NCBI RefSeq assembly: GCF_006542335.1
Contig: NZ_CP032485.1
Span: 1,312,501 to 1,376,500 of the forward strand
Source of the DNA: Neokomagataea tanensis
GTDB taxonomy: Bacteria > Pseudomonadota > Alphaproteobacteria > Acetobacterales > Acetobacteraceae
DNA length: 64,000 nt
Direction: 5' to 3'
Numbering within the stretch: the stretch's first letter is position 1; every line of letters starts with the position of its first letter. Both the position numbers and the translations under genes were made by a program. This document shows positions 8,799 through 17,669 of the stretch, piece by piece. Under the pieces are notes generated by a model. That model searched no databases. It saw only the letters and a program-made list of their open reading frames with translations, and was not told the DNA's origin.

Positions 8799-9302
8799 TT
8801 AATTGTTTGGTTCTTGGACGTGTGCCTCTAGGAACCAGAGGTCTTTGTCCAGCCCGCGGGAAACTTCGGTGAACAGGTCTGAAGTGTCGTCGTCGCCGGC
8901 TTCCGCGGTGATTGTGATCGCTTCACGCACGTTATTTGCTACGACGGCGTAACGCTCAATCAGTGCGTTAATGTGATCTGTAACCTTGTAGATATCCGTC
9001 GGATAAGCGGCGCAAGATGTGGACTTTGCGACGTTTTGGACCGTACCGAATGCCGTGCCGCCGAGCTGGACAGCGCGCTCTGCAGCAGTGTCGACGTAGC
9101 CGTCAACGCCCTTGCGGAAGCCGTCGAGCATTTCGTGCACGCCGATGAATTGTGGGCCTTTGAGGTTCCAGTGTGCTTGTTTGATGGTCAGGGCTAGGTC
9201 GATGAGGTCAGCCAAGCGCGCGTTCAACAGTTCGATAGACACGTTCTTGGTGTTGTCAGCCGTGCTGTTTTTGGTGGCGTGACGATAGGAACTGGTCGAC
9301 AT
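8799..9302 (-). CDS. dps: Dps family ferritin-like DNA-protection protein
   Basis: Predicted dodecameric miniferritin that oxidises Fe(II) with peroxide and shields DNA during starvation and oxidative stress. The 167-residue length fits. The intersubunit ferroxidase ligands are visible: H44 (in KQAHWNLKGP), H56, D60, D71 and E75 in the order H-x11-H-x3-D-x10-D-x3-E. A basic, disordered N-terminus (about 20 residues) could bind DNA. ATG at 9302 is chosen because AAAGGA precedes it, rather than TTG at 9311. It starts 32 bases after the stop of the large glycosyltransferase on the same strand and so may share its transcript. Confidence 0.93.
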   Translation of the reverse strand: MSTSSYRHATKNSTADNTKNVSIELLNARLADLIDLALTIKQAHWNLKGPQFIGVHEMLDGFRKGVDGYVDTAAERAVQLGGTAFGTVQNVAKSTSCAAYPTDIYKVTDHINALIERYAVVANNVREAITITAEAGDDDTSDLFTEVSRGLDKDLWFLEAHVQEPNN

Positions 9303-9334
9303 GTTACGCAATCCTTTTCAAGCTACAGTGCTTC

Positions 9335-11872
9335 TTAAACACTTTGGTCTACCTCGCCAGACGTCAAGAGTTCAGGCTCGACGAGTTCGAAAAAAGGTTG
9401 GTGGTCAACCCGAAAGAAACGGGAGTAGGCCGGGTCGTGTTTGAAGAGCTGTTCGCTTTCCCAACGGTTGAGCATGGTTTGGGTTTCAAGGAAGAAACGT
9501 GTTTCATGCTCCGGGCGGTCGTCGCTGCCGCGACTTAAACTTTCGTGATGAACAGCAATGGAATCCGCAGAGAAGATGATGCGGAATCCGGCCTTACGAA
9601 TTTTCAGACACAGGTCGATGTCGTTATAGGCAACAGTAAGCTCATTTTCATCGAACCCACCAACAGCATCGAAAATATCTCTGCGCACGAGCATGGCTGC
9701 TGCGGTTACAGCAGTGACCTCGTGGGTAAGCATGCTGCGGCCGATGTAACCATAATCATTGGCAGGTATGCCGCGGTGGATGTGAGCGCCAATAGCGGGG
9801 GCTCCAACAACGACACCGGCATGTTGTACCGTGTTGTTAGGGTATAAAAGCTTAAGGCCAACTGCGCCGATATCAGGTGCGGCCAAAGCTTCACTTACAG
9901 CGACGTTAAGCCAGTCTTTTTGTTCAACAAAAACGTCGTTATTCAGAAAGAGAATAAAAGGCGAATGGCTTTTATGGACAGCTTTGTTATTGATGAGTGA
10001 ATAATTAAAATCTTCCTCAATGTGTAAAACTTCTATTTTTTTATTTTCTTTTATCGACTCGAGATAATCGACCGTATCTTTTTCGGTTGACCAGTTATCT
10101 GCTAGAATTATCTTATAATTTTTATAGGAAGTATTTTTAATAATACAATCAACGCAGTTCTTGGTTGTTTCGTATTGATTGCGGAATGGAATAATTATTG
10201 TAACTTCAGGCTGTTTTGCTAGGGAGTATTGAACCCGATAAACGGTAAGATCATTGATGGACGATACTTTCGCTTTCTTCTTCGTGCGCTCAAGGTGGTC
10301 TTTGACGCACCGAACGCCAGCGTCAACGGCGTAAGTTTTGTTGGCAACGGTCACGGCAGTGGAGTTGGGGGTTTTCCGCCAGTGGTAAAGAAGTTCTGGG
10401 ACGTGATGAATCTGTTCGGGCTTCAGGATTTCAGTGGCTCTAAGAACAAAGTCGTGGTCTTGGGCACCGTCGTATTTCTTAGATAAATGACCGACTGCTC
10501 GCATGGTCTCTGCACTGATCATTGTCAGGTGGCAGATATAATTGCATCCCAAGAGATAACGGTGATTGTAGTCTGGTTTGAAATTGGGTTCTAGAAAATA
10601 ACCGGCTTGGTCGATCTTGTCTTCGTCGGAGTAGAGTAATTTTGCTCCGGTTTTTTGAGCTGCTCTCAGCATGACTTCCAAAGCTATGTCTTCCAGCAGG
10701 TCGTCATGATCAAAAAATACGACGTATTCGCCTTTGGCAGCATCCATGGCGATGTTGGTTGCGTCGGATATGCCTGCATTCTTATCTAAAATAATAGGGC
10801 GGATCCGGGAATCCTGAGTAGCAAAAGCCGTGATAATGTTGGTGGTCTCAGCCGACTTTCCGCAATCATCAACGATGATTAATTCCCAGTTTGGATAGGT
10901 CTGATTGATTACAGAGTGGATTGCCGCTTCAAAGTCGCTCTTGAGCGGGCGGTAAGTTGGGCACAATACAGTGATAAGCGGCTGTGCATTTTTATCGAGC
11001 TGATTTGCCTCAAGGGCGCGCTCTTTTGCAGCAAGGTTGCGGCGCAGAGGGTAGTAACGGCGTGCCCACTGGTCGTAATCGCGCAGTGTGTGTGGGCGCT
11101 TGGGTATAAGTGAGCGAACGTCTTTACGAAGAAGGCTGAGTTCGCGATGGAGGCCGTCAATGACGTTCATGAGAGTGACGAGGCGTGTTTCAAGCGCGTC
11201 GTCTGTTATTGAGCTGACAATTGGTGTCCCTGGGATTGGAGTTTTTTCAGGGAGAGTGATGACTTCAAACGTGTGCTGTGTGTTGCCACGGAAATGGAGC
11301 GGAATAGGAAGTTCAAAGCCGCAATTGGGTGGGCAGCCAAGTGCGGCCGCGACATCGCCGCGGTAGAGGTCTGCGCGGACTTGAGTGGTCGGTCGTCCGT
11401 CAATCAAAAGGGATACGACGACGTCACCGCTCAACTCGGCATCTGGGGACTTGCGTTGAAGTGCCCATCCGCGGACCGCGCCATGCACAATGCCATCAGC
11501 GTGGCTTACAATTTCGGGAATGTAATTTATTTTAAAACAGATGCTTTCTTGCAACGGGGCAGAAGGGTCATCAGGGGATGGAAGCGGTATAGGGCTTCTG
11601 TCGGGGAGGCGAATAGAAAGAGTGTGTTCTTTCCCGTCGTAAAATCTGTATGGAATTAGAAAATTAATTCCGTAATTATTTACAGGAAGATTAAAGGCAT
11701 TTTGTACGTCTTGTCTGGTTTCTAAGCAATCTATTTTCCCTATTTCTTGATTATCAATTATCACATGTATGTAAGTCGGAGATTTGTTTGTTTTATTGTA
11801 TATCCATCCAACAATTATTCCATTGTCGGTGCTTTCTATATTATAGGAAAAATTTTCATTACCTTTTTTCAT
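9335..11872 (-). CDS. Large glycosyltransferase with two GT2 domains
   Basis: An 845-residue O-antigen/rhamnan-type glycosyltransferase, predicted cytoplasmic. Residues about 5-100 and 120-225 are two beta-rich modules, each with a Gly-Trp signature (IIVGWIYN; VRGWALQ). A short coiled region follows (about 235-270). The first GT2 domain (about 297-520) has LITVLCPTYRP, LIIVDDCG and a DHDD metal site. The second (about 555-800) has VTIIIPFRNQ, LADNWSTE and LFLNNDVFV. Two catalytic domains suggest it adds two different sugars or polymerises a repeat. The stretches near 9960-10230 and the N-terminal coding end are visibly AT-rich compared with the rest, hinting at recombination. Confidence 0.87.
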   Translation of the reverse strand: MKKGNENFSYNIESTDNGIIVGWIYNKTNKSPTYIHVIIDNQEIGKIDCLETRQDVQNAFNLPVNNYGINFLIPYRFYDGKEHTLSIRLPDRSPIPLPSPDDPSAPLQESICFKINYIPEIVSHADGIVHGAVRGWALQRKSPDAELSGDVVVSLLIDGRPTTQVRADLYRGDVAAALGCPPNCGFELPIPLHFRGNTQHTFEVITLPEKTPIPGTPIVSSITDDALETRLVTLMNVIDGLHRELSLLRKDVRSLIPKRPHTLRDYDQWARRYYPLRRNLAAKERALEANQLDKNAQPLITVLCPTYRPLKSDFEAAIHSVINQTYPNWELIIVDDCGKSAETTNIITAFATQDSRIRPIILDKNAGISDATNIAMDAAKGEYVVFFDHDDLLEDIALEVMLRAAQKTGAKLLYSDEDKIDQAGYFLEPNFKPDYNHRYLLGCNYICHLTMISAETMRAVGHLSKKYDGAQDHDFVLRATEILKPEQIHHVPELLYHWRKTPNSTAVTVANKTYAVDAGVRCVKDHLERTKKKAKVSSINDLTVYRVQYSLAKQPEVTIIIPFRNQYETTKNCVDCIIKNTSYKNYKIILADNWSTEKDTVDYLESIKENKKIEVLHIEEDFNYSLINNKAVHKSHSPFILFLNNDVFVEQKDWLNVAVSEALAAPDIGAVGLKLLYPNNTVQHAGVVVGAPAIGAHIHRGIPANDYGYIGRSMLTHEVTAVTAAAMLVRRDIFDAVGGFDENELTVAYNDIDLCLKIRKAGFRIIFSADSIAVHHESLSRGSDDRPEHETRFFLETQTMLNRWESEQLFKHDPAYSRFFRVDHQPFFELVEPELLTSGEVDQSV

Positions 11873-12177
11873 CTCTGATATCTACCTCTATTTCATTCGC
11901 AGTAAATTCTCATTTCTGCAAACTGTATCCAAAAGTAAAAAAATCACAACTAGTCGAAAGATACTCTGGCACTAAGATTATTTTTTGTCAGGGGTCTATT
12001 TTTATAGAGGCTTTCCAATAGTATGAAAAAAACGCAAGACACTGGCTGACATAAATCTTTCACCCTGAGGTTAACAGCTTAAGGTTGTGTCTCATGGGAG
12101 GGAGCGGTAATCCCTCATGAAAGCGGCCTTTCGTCGCGCCGTAACGTCAGAACTTAATATGTTAGAGCCTAACCAGC
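11873..12177. other. Intergenic region between the GT2 gene and the pst operon
   Basis: A divergent spacer of about 305 bases. The left half (to about 12010) is AT-rich and probably carries the promoter of the leftward glycosyltransferase. The right half holds the Pho box and the pstC leader. The leader contains an inverted repeat GAGGGA/TCCCTC (12098-12103 and 12111-12116) with a seven-base loop, which could be a small hairpin in the mRNA. No further gene is seen. Confidence 0.6.
12046..12063 (+). promoter_or_regulatory. Pho box (PhoB binding site) upstream of pstC
   Basis: CTGACAT-AAAT-CTTTCAC matches the PhoB direct-repeat layout CTGTCAT-N4-CTGTCAY with one mismatch in each 7-mer and the expected 4-base AT spacer. 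It is 115 bases upstream of pstC, and the operon itself encodes PhoB, so phosphate-starvation autoregulation is the natural reading. Confidence 0.75.
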
Positions 12178-13161
12178 ATGACCCTTGCCCCAACTAGGCA
12201 GTCCGAATCTCAGCGCTCAGCGAGTTTGTCTTCGGGAATGGAAGATAAAAAATCGAGCTGGACTGATACTTTGTTCCATACGCTCGTTAGCGGCAGTGCG
12301 CTTCTGGTCCTGCTTGTCTTAGGGGGGCTCGTGTTGTTGATGGGGTATGGCGGGCGCGATGCTCTACATATCTTCGGTCTGAAATTTGTTTTTCATAACA
12401 TCTGGAACCCAGTCACCAATGAATATGGTGCTTGGGCGCCTTTGTTTGGAACCATAATAAGCACTCTCATCGGAGTGCTGATTGCTGTGCCTTTGGCATT
12501 TGGTACGGCATTTTGGTTGACTGCCATTGCATCGCCAAGGGTTGCTTCGGTTATTGGCATGGCTGTTCAGTTGTTGGCTGCCGTGCCGTCTATCATTTTC
12601 GGTATGTGGGGCTTTTTCACCATCGTCCCATTTGTTGCACGCCACATACAGCCGTTTTTAACGCACCACTTCAGACATACACCGCTTTTGGGGCCGTTGA
12701 TCCATGGCGCACCGTTTGGCACGGGATTGCTTACTGCAGGCTTGGTGCTGGCTGTGATGATTGCGCCGTTTATGACGGCGGTTATGCGTGATGTTTTTAA
12801 TGCGGTTCCACCAATGCTGCGTGAGAGTGCTTACGGACTTGGGGCAACACGTTGGGATGTAATGCGGAAGATCATTGTTCCATGGTCACGCTCTGGAATG
12901 ATTGGTGCAGCGGTGCTGGGCATGGGGCGTGCGCTGGGTGAAACCATGGCGGTAACATTCGTCATCGGGAACGTCACGGATGTTGGCTGGTCGCTTTTCG
13001 CACCGCGGAGTACAGTCGCGTCTTTGATTGCGCTACAATTTCCTGAAAGCCCTGCCGGGTCGATACGATTATCGTCATTACTGGCTCTAGGGTTCATTCT
13101 GATGCTCCTCTCTTTTGTTAGCTTGGCGCTGGCGCGTGTGCTGCGGGGAGATACGAAATGA
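12178..13161 (+). CDS. pstC: Phosphate ABC transporter permease PstC
   Basis: One of the two inner-membrane subunits of the high-affinity phosphate importer. Of 327 residues, about 1-30 are a hydrophilic N-terminus, followed by a first membrane segment (about 35-57) and a BPD-type permease domain with five further segments. The ABC coupling loop is seen as ESAYGLGATRWDVMRKIIVP (about 221-240), followed by GMGRALGETMAV. The ribosome binding site at ATG 12178 is weak; a later ATG at 12238 is possible. The stop overlaps pstA by four bases. No pstS gene precedes it, unlike most pst operons. Confidence 0.93.
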   Translation: MTLAPTRQSESQRSASLSSGMEDKKSSWTDTLFHTLVSGSALLVLLVLGGLVLLMGYGGRDALHIFGLKFVFHNIWNPVTNEYGAWAPLFGTIISTLIGVLIAVPLAFGTAFWLTAIASPRVASVIGMAVQLLAAVPSIIFGMWGFFTIVPFVARHIQPFLTHHFRHTPLLGPLIHGAPFGTGLLTAGLVLAVMIAPFMTAVMRDVFNAVPPMLRESAYGLGATRWDVMRKIIVPWSRSGMIGAAVLGMGRALGETMAVTFVIGNVTDVGWSLFAPRSTVASLIALQFPESPAGSIRLSSLLALGFILMLLSFVSLALARVLRGDTK

Positions 13162-14030
13162 GCGATAAGCAGATGCTTTCAAAAGGCTGGGCACCTAACC
13201 CGCGCGCTGCACGCCGCCGTAGGTTTGACGTTTTTGCAACAATTTTTGGTACGGTAGCATCAGGCATTCTTGTGTTGGTGCTGGCGTCCATTTTGTGGAC
13301 GCTGTTATCAAATGGTATCGCCGGGTTGTCGGTCGAAGCGTTGATAAGGCCTATGGGCGCACCCGGTTCGGGCGGTGGGTTGGCGAATGCCATTATTGGT
13401 AGTTTGATCCAGACTGGCATTGGTCTTCTGATTGCGACGCCGTTGGGTCTTGGATGTGGTATTTACCTCGCTGAGTACGGTACTGCCCAAAATCGCTTCG
13501 CATCTTGTGTTCGTTTTATATCGGACGTGTTGATGTCTGTACCGTCGATTTTGGTTGGTCTGTTCGTTTATCAGGTACTCGTTGCACCTTTCGGCCATTT
13601 CTCCGCTTTGGCAGGGTCGGTTGCGTTGGCTATTCTGGCTGTTCCGATTATCGTTAGAACGACTGAAGATATGTTGCGCTTGGTGCCTGTTGCCATGCGT
13701 GAAGCAGGCGCGGCTTTGGGTGCGCCTCGCTGGCGCGTTACAGTTTTCCTTTGCTTGCGCGCAGCAAAAACTGGTGTGACGACAGGGATATTACTAGCCT
13801 TGGCGCGTGTGAGCGGCGAGACGGCCCCTTTGCTCTTTACATCTTTAGGAAATCAGAACTGGTCATTGAGCATTAATAAGCCAATGGCGAGCCTTCCGGT
13901 GACAATCTACCAGTACGCAGGTGCATCTTACGATGACTGGGTGCAACTCGCTTGGGCGGGAGCGCTTTTGGTGACACTTGGTGTACTCGCGATTAATATT
14001 GCTGTCCGTATTTCGGCACGCCGCGGATAA
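13158..14030 (+). CDS. pstA: Phosphate ABC transporter permease PstA
   Basis: Partner permease of PstC, 290 residues with about six predicted membrane segments. After a basic N-terminus (NPRAARRRR) comes a membrane segment at about 28-52, then the transport domain with [36 protein letters not shown] (coupling loop) and [13 protein letters not shown], all typical of PstA. ATG overlaps the pstC stop (ATGA), indicating translational coupling. Confidence 0.94.
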   Translation: MSDKQMLSKGWAPNPRAARRRRFDVFATIFGTVASGILVLVLASILWTLLSNGIAGLSVEALIRPMGAPGSGGGLANAIIGSLIQTGIGLLIATPLGLGCGIYLAEYGTAQNRFASCVRFISDVLMSVPSILVGLFVYQVLVAPFGHFSALAGSVALAILAVPIIVRTTEDMLRLVPVAMREAGAALGAPRWRVTVFLCLRAAKTGVTTGILLALARVSGETAPLLFTSLGNQNWSLSINKPMASLPVTIYQYAGASYDDWVQLAWAGALLVTLGVLAINIAVRISARRG

Positions 14031-14047
14031 TTGAACAGGATCCTGAC

Positions 14048-14830
14048 ATGACAGATAATAACCAGGCGGCCGCTCCGCAGAATGCTCTTACGGTCCGTAA
14101 TTTAAACTTCTACTACGGTCAGCATCACGCGCTGCACGACGTCAGCATTGATTTCCCGGCGCGCAAAGTAACGGCGATGATCGGCCCAAGTGGCTGTGGT
14201 AAATCGACCCTGCTGCGTATCTTTAATCGTATGTATGATTTGTACCCCGGGCAGCGCGCTGAAGGGGAGGTTATGTTCGATGGTCGGAATATTCTTGAAA
14301 ACGGATTAGACCTGAACATCATGCGTGCGCGTATTGGTATGGTGTTCCAAAAACCGACGCCTTTCCCCATGTCAATTTACGACAATATTGCGTTCGGTGT
14401 ACGTCTTCATGAGCGTTTAACGCGCGCTCAAATGGATGAACGGGTGCAGGATGTGCTAACCCGTGTAGCGCTTTGGGGTGAGGTCCGCGATCGTCTGCAA
14501 GCGCCAGCTAGCGGCTTGTCAGGTGGTCAGCAGCAGCGCCTTTGCATTGCACGTTCTATCGCCACACGTCCTGAAGTCCTGTTGTTGGATGAGCCGACGT
14601 CAGCGTTGGACCCCATATCTACAGCGCGTATTGAAGAACTTTTGGACGAACTCAAAGAAGAGTTCACAATCGTTATTGTGACCCACAACATGCAACAAGC
14701 TGCACGATGTGCAGATCAAGTGGCATTCTTTTACATGGGGCGTTTGATCGAAGTGGATACCGCTGACCGGATATTCACCAATCCTCGCCAGCAGCAGACC
14801 CAAGATTATATCACCGGCAGATTTGGATAA
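14048..14830 (+). CDS. pstB: Phosphate ABC transporter ATPase PstB
   Basis: Cytoplasmic ATPase driving phosphate import, 260 residues, the usual length. Walker A is GPSGCGKST (46-54), the Q-loop is [16 protein letters not shown], the signature is [13 protein letters not shown], Walker B is [12 protein letters not shown] and the H-loop is [17 protein letters not shown] lies just before the ATG, 17 bases after pstA. The [10 protein letters not shown] motif is specific for PstB within ABC ATPases. Confidence 0.96.
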   Translation: MTDNNQAAAPQNALTVRNLNFYYGQHHALHDVSIDFPARKVTAMIGPSGCGKSTLLRIFNRMYDLYPGQRAEGEVMFDGRNILENGLDLNIMRARIGMVFQKPTPFPMSIYDNIAFGVRLHERLTRAQMDERVQDVLTRVALWGEVRDRLQAPASGLSGGQQQRLCIARSIATRPEVLLLDEPTSALDPISTARIEELLDELKEEFTIVIVTHNMQQAARCADQVAFFYMGRLIEVDTADRIFTNPRQQQTQDYITGRFG

Positions 14831-14835
14831 TCATC

Positions 14836-15558
14836 ATGGTCGACAGATCTCATATCGTTAAGAGTTACGAGCAGGAGCTGGGCCAGCTCCGGTCTATGGT
14901 GTCCCAAATGGGTGGGATTGTAGAAAATCAGGTTGCGCTGGCGCTTTCTGCTATTTCAGAGCAGAACGAGGAGGCAGCAAGCAGCACAACGCAGCAAGAT
15001 GCGTCCGTTGATGCGCTTGAGCGTAATGTTGAGTCCCTTGCCATCCGTTTGCTGGCCCTTCGTAGCCCAATGGCGAGTGATTTGCGGGAAATTGTCGCAA
15101 CGCTCAAAATTACGGGTGATTTGGAGCGTATCGGTGATTACGCATCTTCGATTGCGCGCCGCTCTTTGCGTATCCGCACAGCAAGCGGACAATTGACCCT
15201 GACCGGCCTGCGTTCAATGGGGCGTTTGGTACAGGATAATCTTCGTCGGTCTATCGATGCGATTACCCAGCAGGATTCAAGCCGGGCTATGGAAGTTTGG
15301 CACTCTGACCGTGCGGTGGACGAGTATTATACGGCGCTCTTTCGGGAGCTGGTGACGTATATGATGGAAGACCCGCGCAATATTCGCCCGTGCACGGAAT
15401 TGCTCTTTATCGCCAAGAATCTGGAGCGTATTGGCGACCACGCTACCAATATTGCTGAGCGCGTTTTTTACGCTGTGACGGGGGAAAACTTACCTTCGGT
15501 TCGTCCTCGCGGCGGTATCGCGACAACTGAAAATTCTGCGGATAAGAACGAACAGTGA
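14836..15558 (+). CDS. phoU: Phosphate signalling protein PhoU
   Basis: Negative regulator that links transport by Pst to the PhoR kinase. 240 residues form two repeated three-helix PhoU domains. The metal-binding E/DXXXD-type motifs are visible in each repeat: TGDLERIGDYASSIARR (about 96-112) and KNLERIGDHATNIAER (about 195-210). The gene begins five bases after pstB and overlaps phoB by four bases. Confidence 0.95.
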   Translation: MVDRSHIVKSYEQELGQLRSMVSQMGGIVENQVALALSAISEQNEEAASSTTQQDASVDALERNVESLAIRLLALRSPMASDLREIVATLKITGDLERIGDYASSIARRSLRIRTASGQLTLTGLRSMGRLVQDNLRRSIDAITQQDSSRAMEVWHSDRAVDEYYTALFRELVTYMMEDPRNIRPCTELLFIAKNLERIGDHATNIAERVFYAVTGENLPSVRPRGGIATTENSADKNEQ

Positions 15559-16280
15559 GCGGCTCAACAACTCTCCGCGCCAAAGGGCTCATTCTTGTTG
15601 TCGAGGATGACCCGGCGTTATCTTTAATGATGCGCTACAACCTTGAGCAGCGCGGCTATCGTGTCGAAATGGCAGGCGATGCTGAAACTGCGTTGGAGTT
15701 TCTAGCCACGTCACGCCCGGATGCAGCCGTTTTAGACTGGATGTTGCCGGGTTTGTCGGGTTTGGATTTGTGCCGGCGTATCCGTAGCAATCCTGCGTTG
15801 CGAGACTTACCCGTATTGCTGTTAACGGCGCGCTCTGAAGAGCAGGACGCCATTCGCGGCCTCGATACTGGCGCTGATGACTACCTGATCAAGCCATGCA
15901 GCATTGATACTTTGGATGCGCGCTTGAGGGCGCTCCTGCGGCGTCATCAGTCTTCTTATGACGTTTTGACGTTTGCGGATATTACGTTGGACCCTGAAAC
16001 TCACCGCGTTGAACGCGGCGGGCGGTTGTTGTCCTTGGGGCCGACGGAATACCGTCTCCTTGATTTGCTGATCCGTAATCCGCGCAAGGTTTTCTCGCGG
16101 GAAGATTTGCTCCGTCGTATTTGGGGGCAGAATATTCACGTCGAGATACGTACGATTGACGTGCATATTCGTCGTCTACGCAAGGCGATCAATGGGCCAA
16201 ACGAGATTGACCTTGTCCGTACTGTGCGTGCGGCAGGATACGCCTTGGATGACGGGCCTATCGCGCAAGAAGGTGGTTAA
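15555..16280 (+). CDS. phoB: Response regulator PhoB
   Basis: Transcription factor for phosphate starvation, 241 residues. The receiver domain (about 11-125) has the acidic pair D18/D19, phospho-acceptor D61 (VLDWMLPG), T91 and K113 (LIKP). An OmpR-type winged-helix DNA-binding domain follows (about 140-230), with LGPTEYRLLDLL, VFSREDLLRRIWG and the recognition region TIDVHIRRLRKAI. It starts at GTG 15555 overlapping the phoU stop (GTGA). Its likely target is the Pho box upstream of pstC. Confidence 0.94.
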   Translation: MSGSTTLRAKGLILVVEDDPALSLMMRYNLEQRGYRVEMAGDAETALEFLATSRPDAAVLDWMLPGLSGLDLCRRIRSNPALRDLPVLLLTARSEEQDAIRGLDTGADDYLIKPCSIDTLDARLRALLRRHQSSYDVLTFADITLDPETHRVERGGRLLSLGPTEYRLLDLLIRNPRKVFSREDLLRRIWGQNIHVEIRTIDVHIRRLRKAINGPNEIDLVRTVRAAGYALDDGPIAQEGG

Positions 16281-16283
16281 TAG

Positions 16284-17594
16284 GTGAAGCCTCACGGGTT
16301 ATCTCATGCGTTTAGCAGTGGTGGCCCGTTGTGGCTTGGTTTGGTGTTTTTTGCGGTCTGCGCGGCGGTAGGCTGGAGCTACGCATTCTACGTTAAGTGG
16401 ACCGTGAAAAGCAGCAGGCTTCCTCAGCGTGAAGAATATCCCCGGGTTCAAGAAGATATAGAGGCGTCCGGGCTCTATATTGATTCTTTTCCGGGCTCGG
16501 TGCTTTTGCTCGATACGTTAGGGGCTTTGTTACAAGCCAATCAGGAAGCAATCGCGCAGTTTGGCGATAGTATCGGAGCGATCTTGCGCCACCCGGCTGC
16601 GCGTGGGGCGCTTTCTGCTGCCCTCAGGGCTGAATATTCGTCAGATGAACACGTTCCACCTGTCTGCTCGACCACCTTCACGCTGGATGTGCCCATTACG
16701 AGGACCATGTTTGTTGCATTGAGGCGCATTCCCGGCGCGAAGAAGCAGCATGATCGTGTTCTTGTTCTGCTCGCAGATAGGACAGAGGCGCACGCTCTGG
16801 ATCGCATGCGCATTGATTTTGTGGCACATGCCAGCCACGAATTAAGGACGCCTTTAGCATCTTTGAGCGGCTTTATTGATGCTTTGAGAAATGGCGGCTC
16901 CAATACAGATGACGCGGTTCGTGCCCAGTTTTTGGATGTGATGGCGCAGCAATCGGCCCGTATGAAACGGCTCATCGACCGTTTATTATATTTGTCGCGC
17001 GTGCAGGCACATGAGCACCAAAAGCCGCGTACTCTGGTCGATGTTTCGGATTTGATGGCGGTAGTTTTAGACGAGGTCGCCCCACGTTTCGAAGGTGAGG
17101 GGTATGCGCTTAAGTTCGATATTGAGGACGAGCTTTTTATCCGCGCCGATGAGGATGAGTTGGTGCAGGTGATACTGAACTTGATCGAAAACGCGTTACG
17201 TTACGGTAAGCGTGACGGTCACTTGTTGAGCGTGACTTTGCAGGCACGGCGGGCTGTGCCGCAGGACGATCGTTGGCCAACTGAAAATGGTGTTGTTCTG
17301 AGCGTTAAAGATGATGGTCGAGGGATGGAGGCGCATCATTTGCCGCGCTTAGCCGAGCGTTTTTATCGCGTGGCTGACGCTGTGCAGACCGGCCGCACGC
17401 AGGGTACGGGTCTCGGGCTTTCGATTGTCCGGCATATTGTGGATCGCCACCAGGGGCGGATGCATATTGCAAGTGCGCCCAACCAAGGGACCGCGTGTCT
17501 GGTATGGCTTCCGCCACCTAATACCGAGCATGGTACTGAGCGGAATACCTCATCAGCTGGTTTAGTTGGATCAGCAGAGGGTGATGTGATTTAA
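16284..17594 (+). CDS. phoR: Phosphate sensor histidine kinase PhoR
   Basis: Membrane histidine kinase partner of PhoB, 436 residues from GTG 16284. One predicted membrane segment (about 16-36) is followed by a divergent PAS-like region (about 55-165). The H-box is SHELRTPLASLSGF with H185. The ATPase region shows N (LIENALRYG), G1 (VKDDGRGM), F (LAERFYRV) and G2 (GTGLGLSIV). There is no periplasmic sensor domain, as is usual for PhoR that reads PhoU/PstB state. Unlike the common alphaproteobacterial order with phoR first, here it is last. Confidence 0.92.
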   Translation: MKPHGLSHAFSSGGPLWLGLVFFAVCAAVGWSYAFYVKWTVKSSRLPQREEYPRVQEDIEASGLYIDSFPGSVLLLDTLGALLQANQEAIAQFGDSIGAILRHPAARGALSAALRAEYSSDEHVPPVCSTTFTLDVPITRTMFVALRRIPGAKKQHDRVLVLLADRTEAHALDRMRIDFVAHASHELRTPLASLSGFIDALRNGGSNTDDAVRAQFLDVMAQQSARMKRLIDRLLYLSRVQAHEHQKPRTLVDVSDLMAVVLDEVAPRFEGEGYALKFDIEDELFIRADEDELVQVILNLIENALRYGKRDGHLLSVTLQARRAVPQDDRWPTENGVVLSVKDDGRGMEAHHLPRLAERFYRVADAVQTGRTQGTGLGLSIVRHIVDRHQGRMHIASAPNQGTACLVWLPPPNTEHGTERNTSSAGLVGSAEGDVI

Positions 17595-17626
17595 CGGACG
17601 CCTAGGCATCTCGTGGCGTGTTCTCT

Positions 17627-17658
17627 GTCAGGGCGCTGGAAATATCCAGCGTCCTGAC
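17627..17658. terminator. Hairpin between convergent phoR and ansP
   Basis: GTCAGGGCGCTGG pairs with CCAGCGTCCTGAC with one mismatch around a six-base AAATAT loop. It sits between the converging stops at 17594 and 17670. T tracts are weak on both strands, so termination may be partly factor-dependent. Confidence 0.55.
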
Positions 17659-17669
17659 GTTGTAAAACC

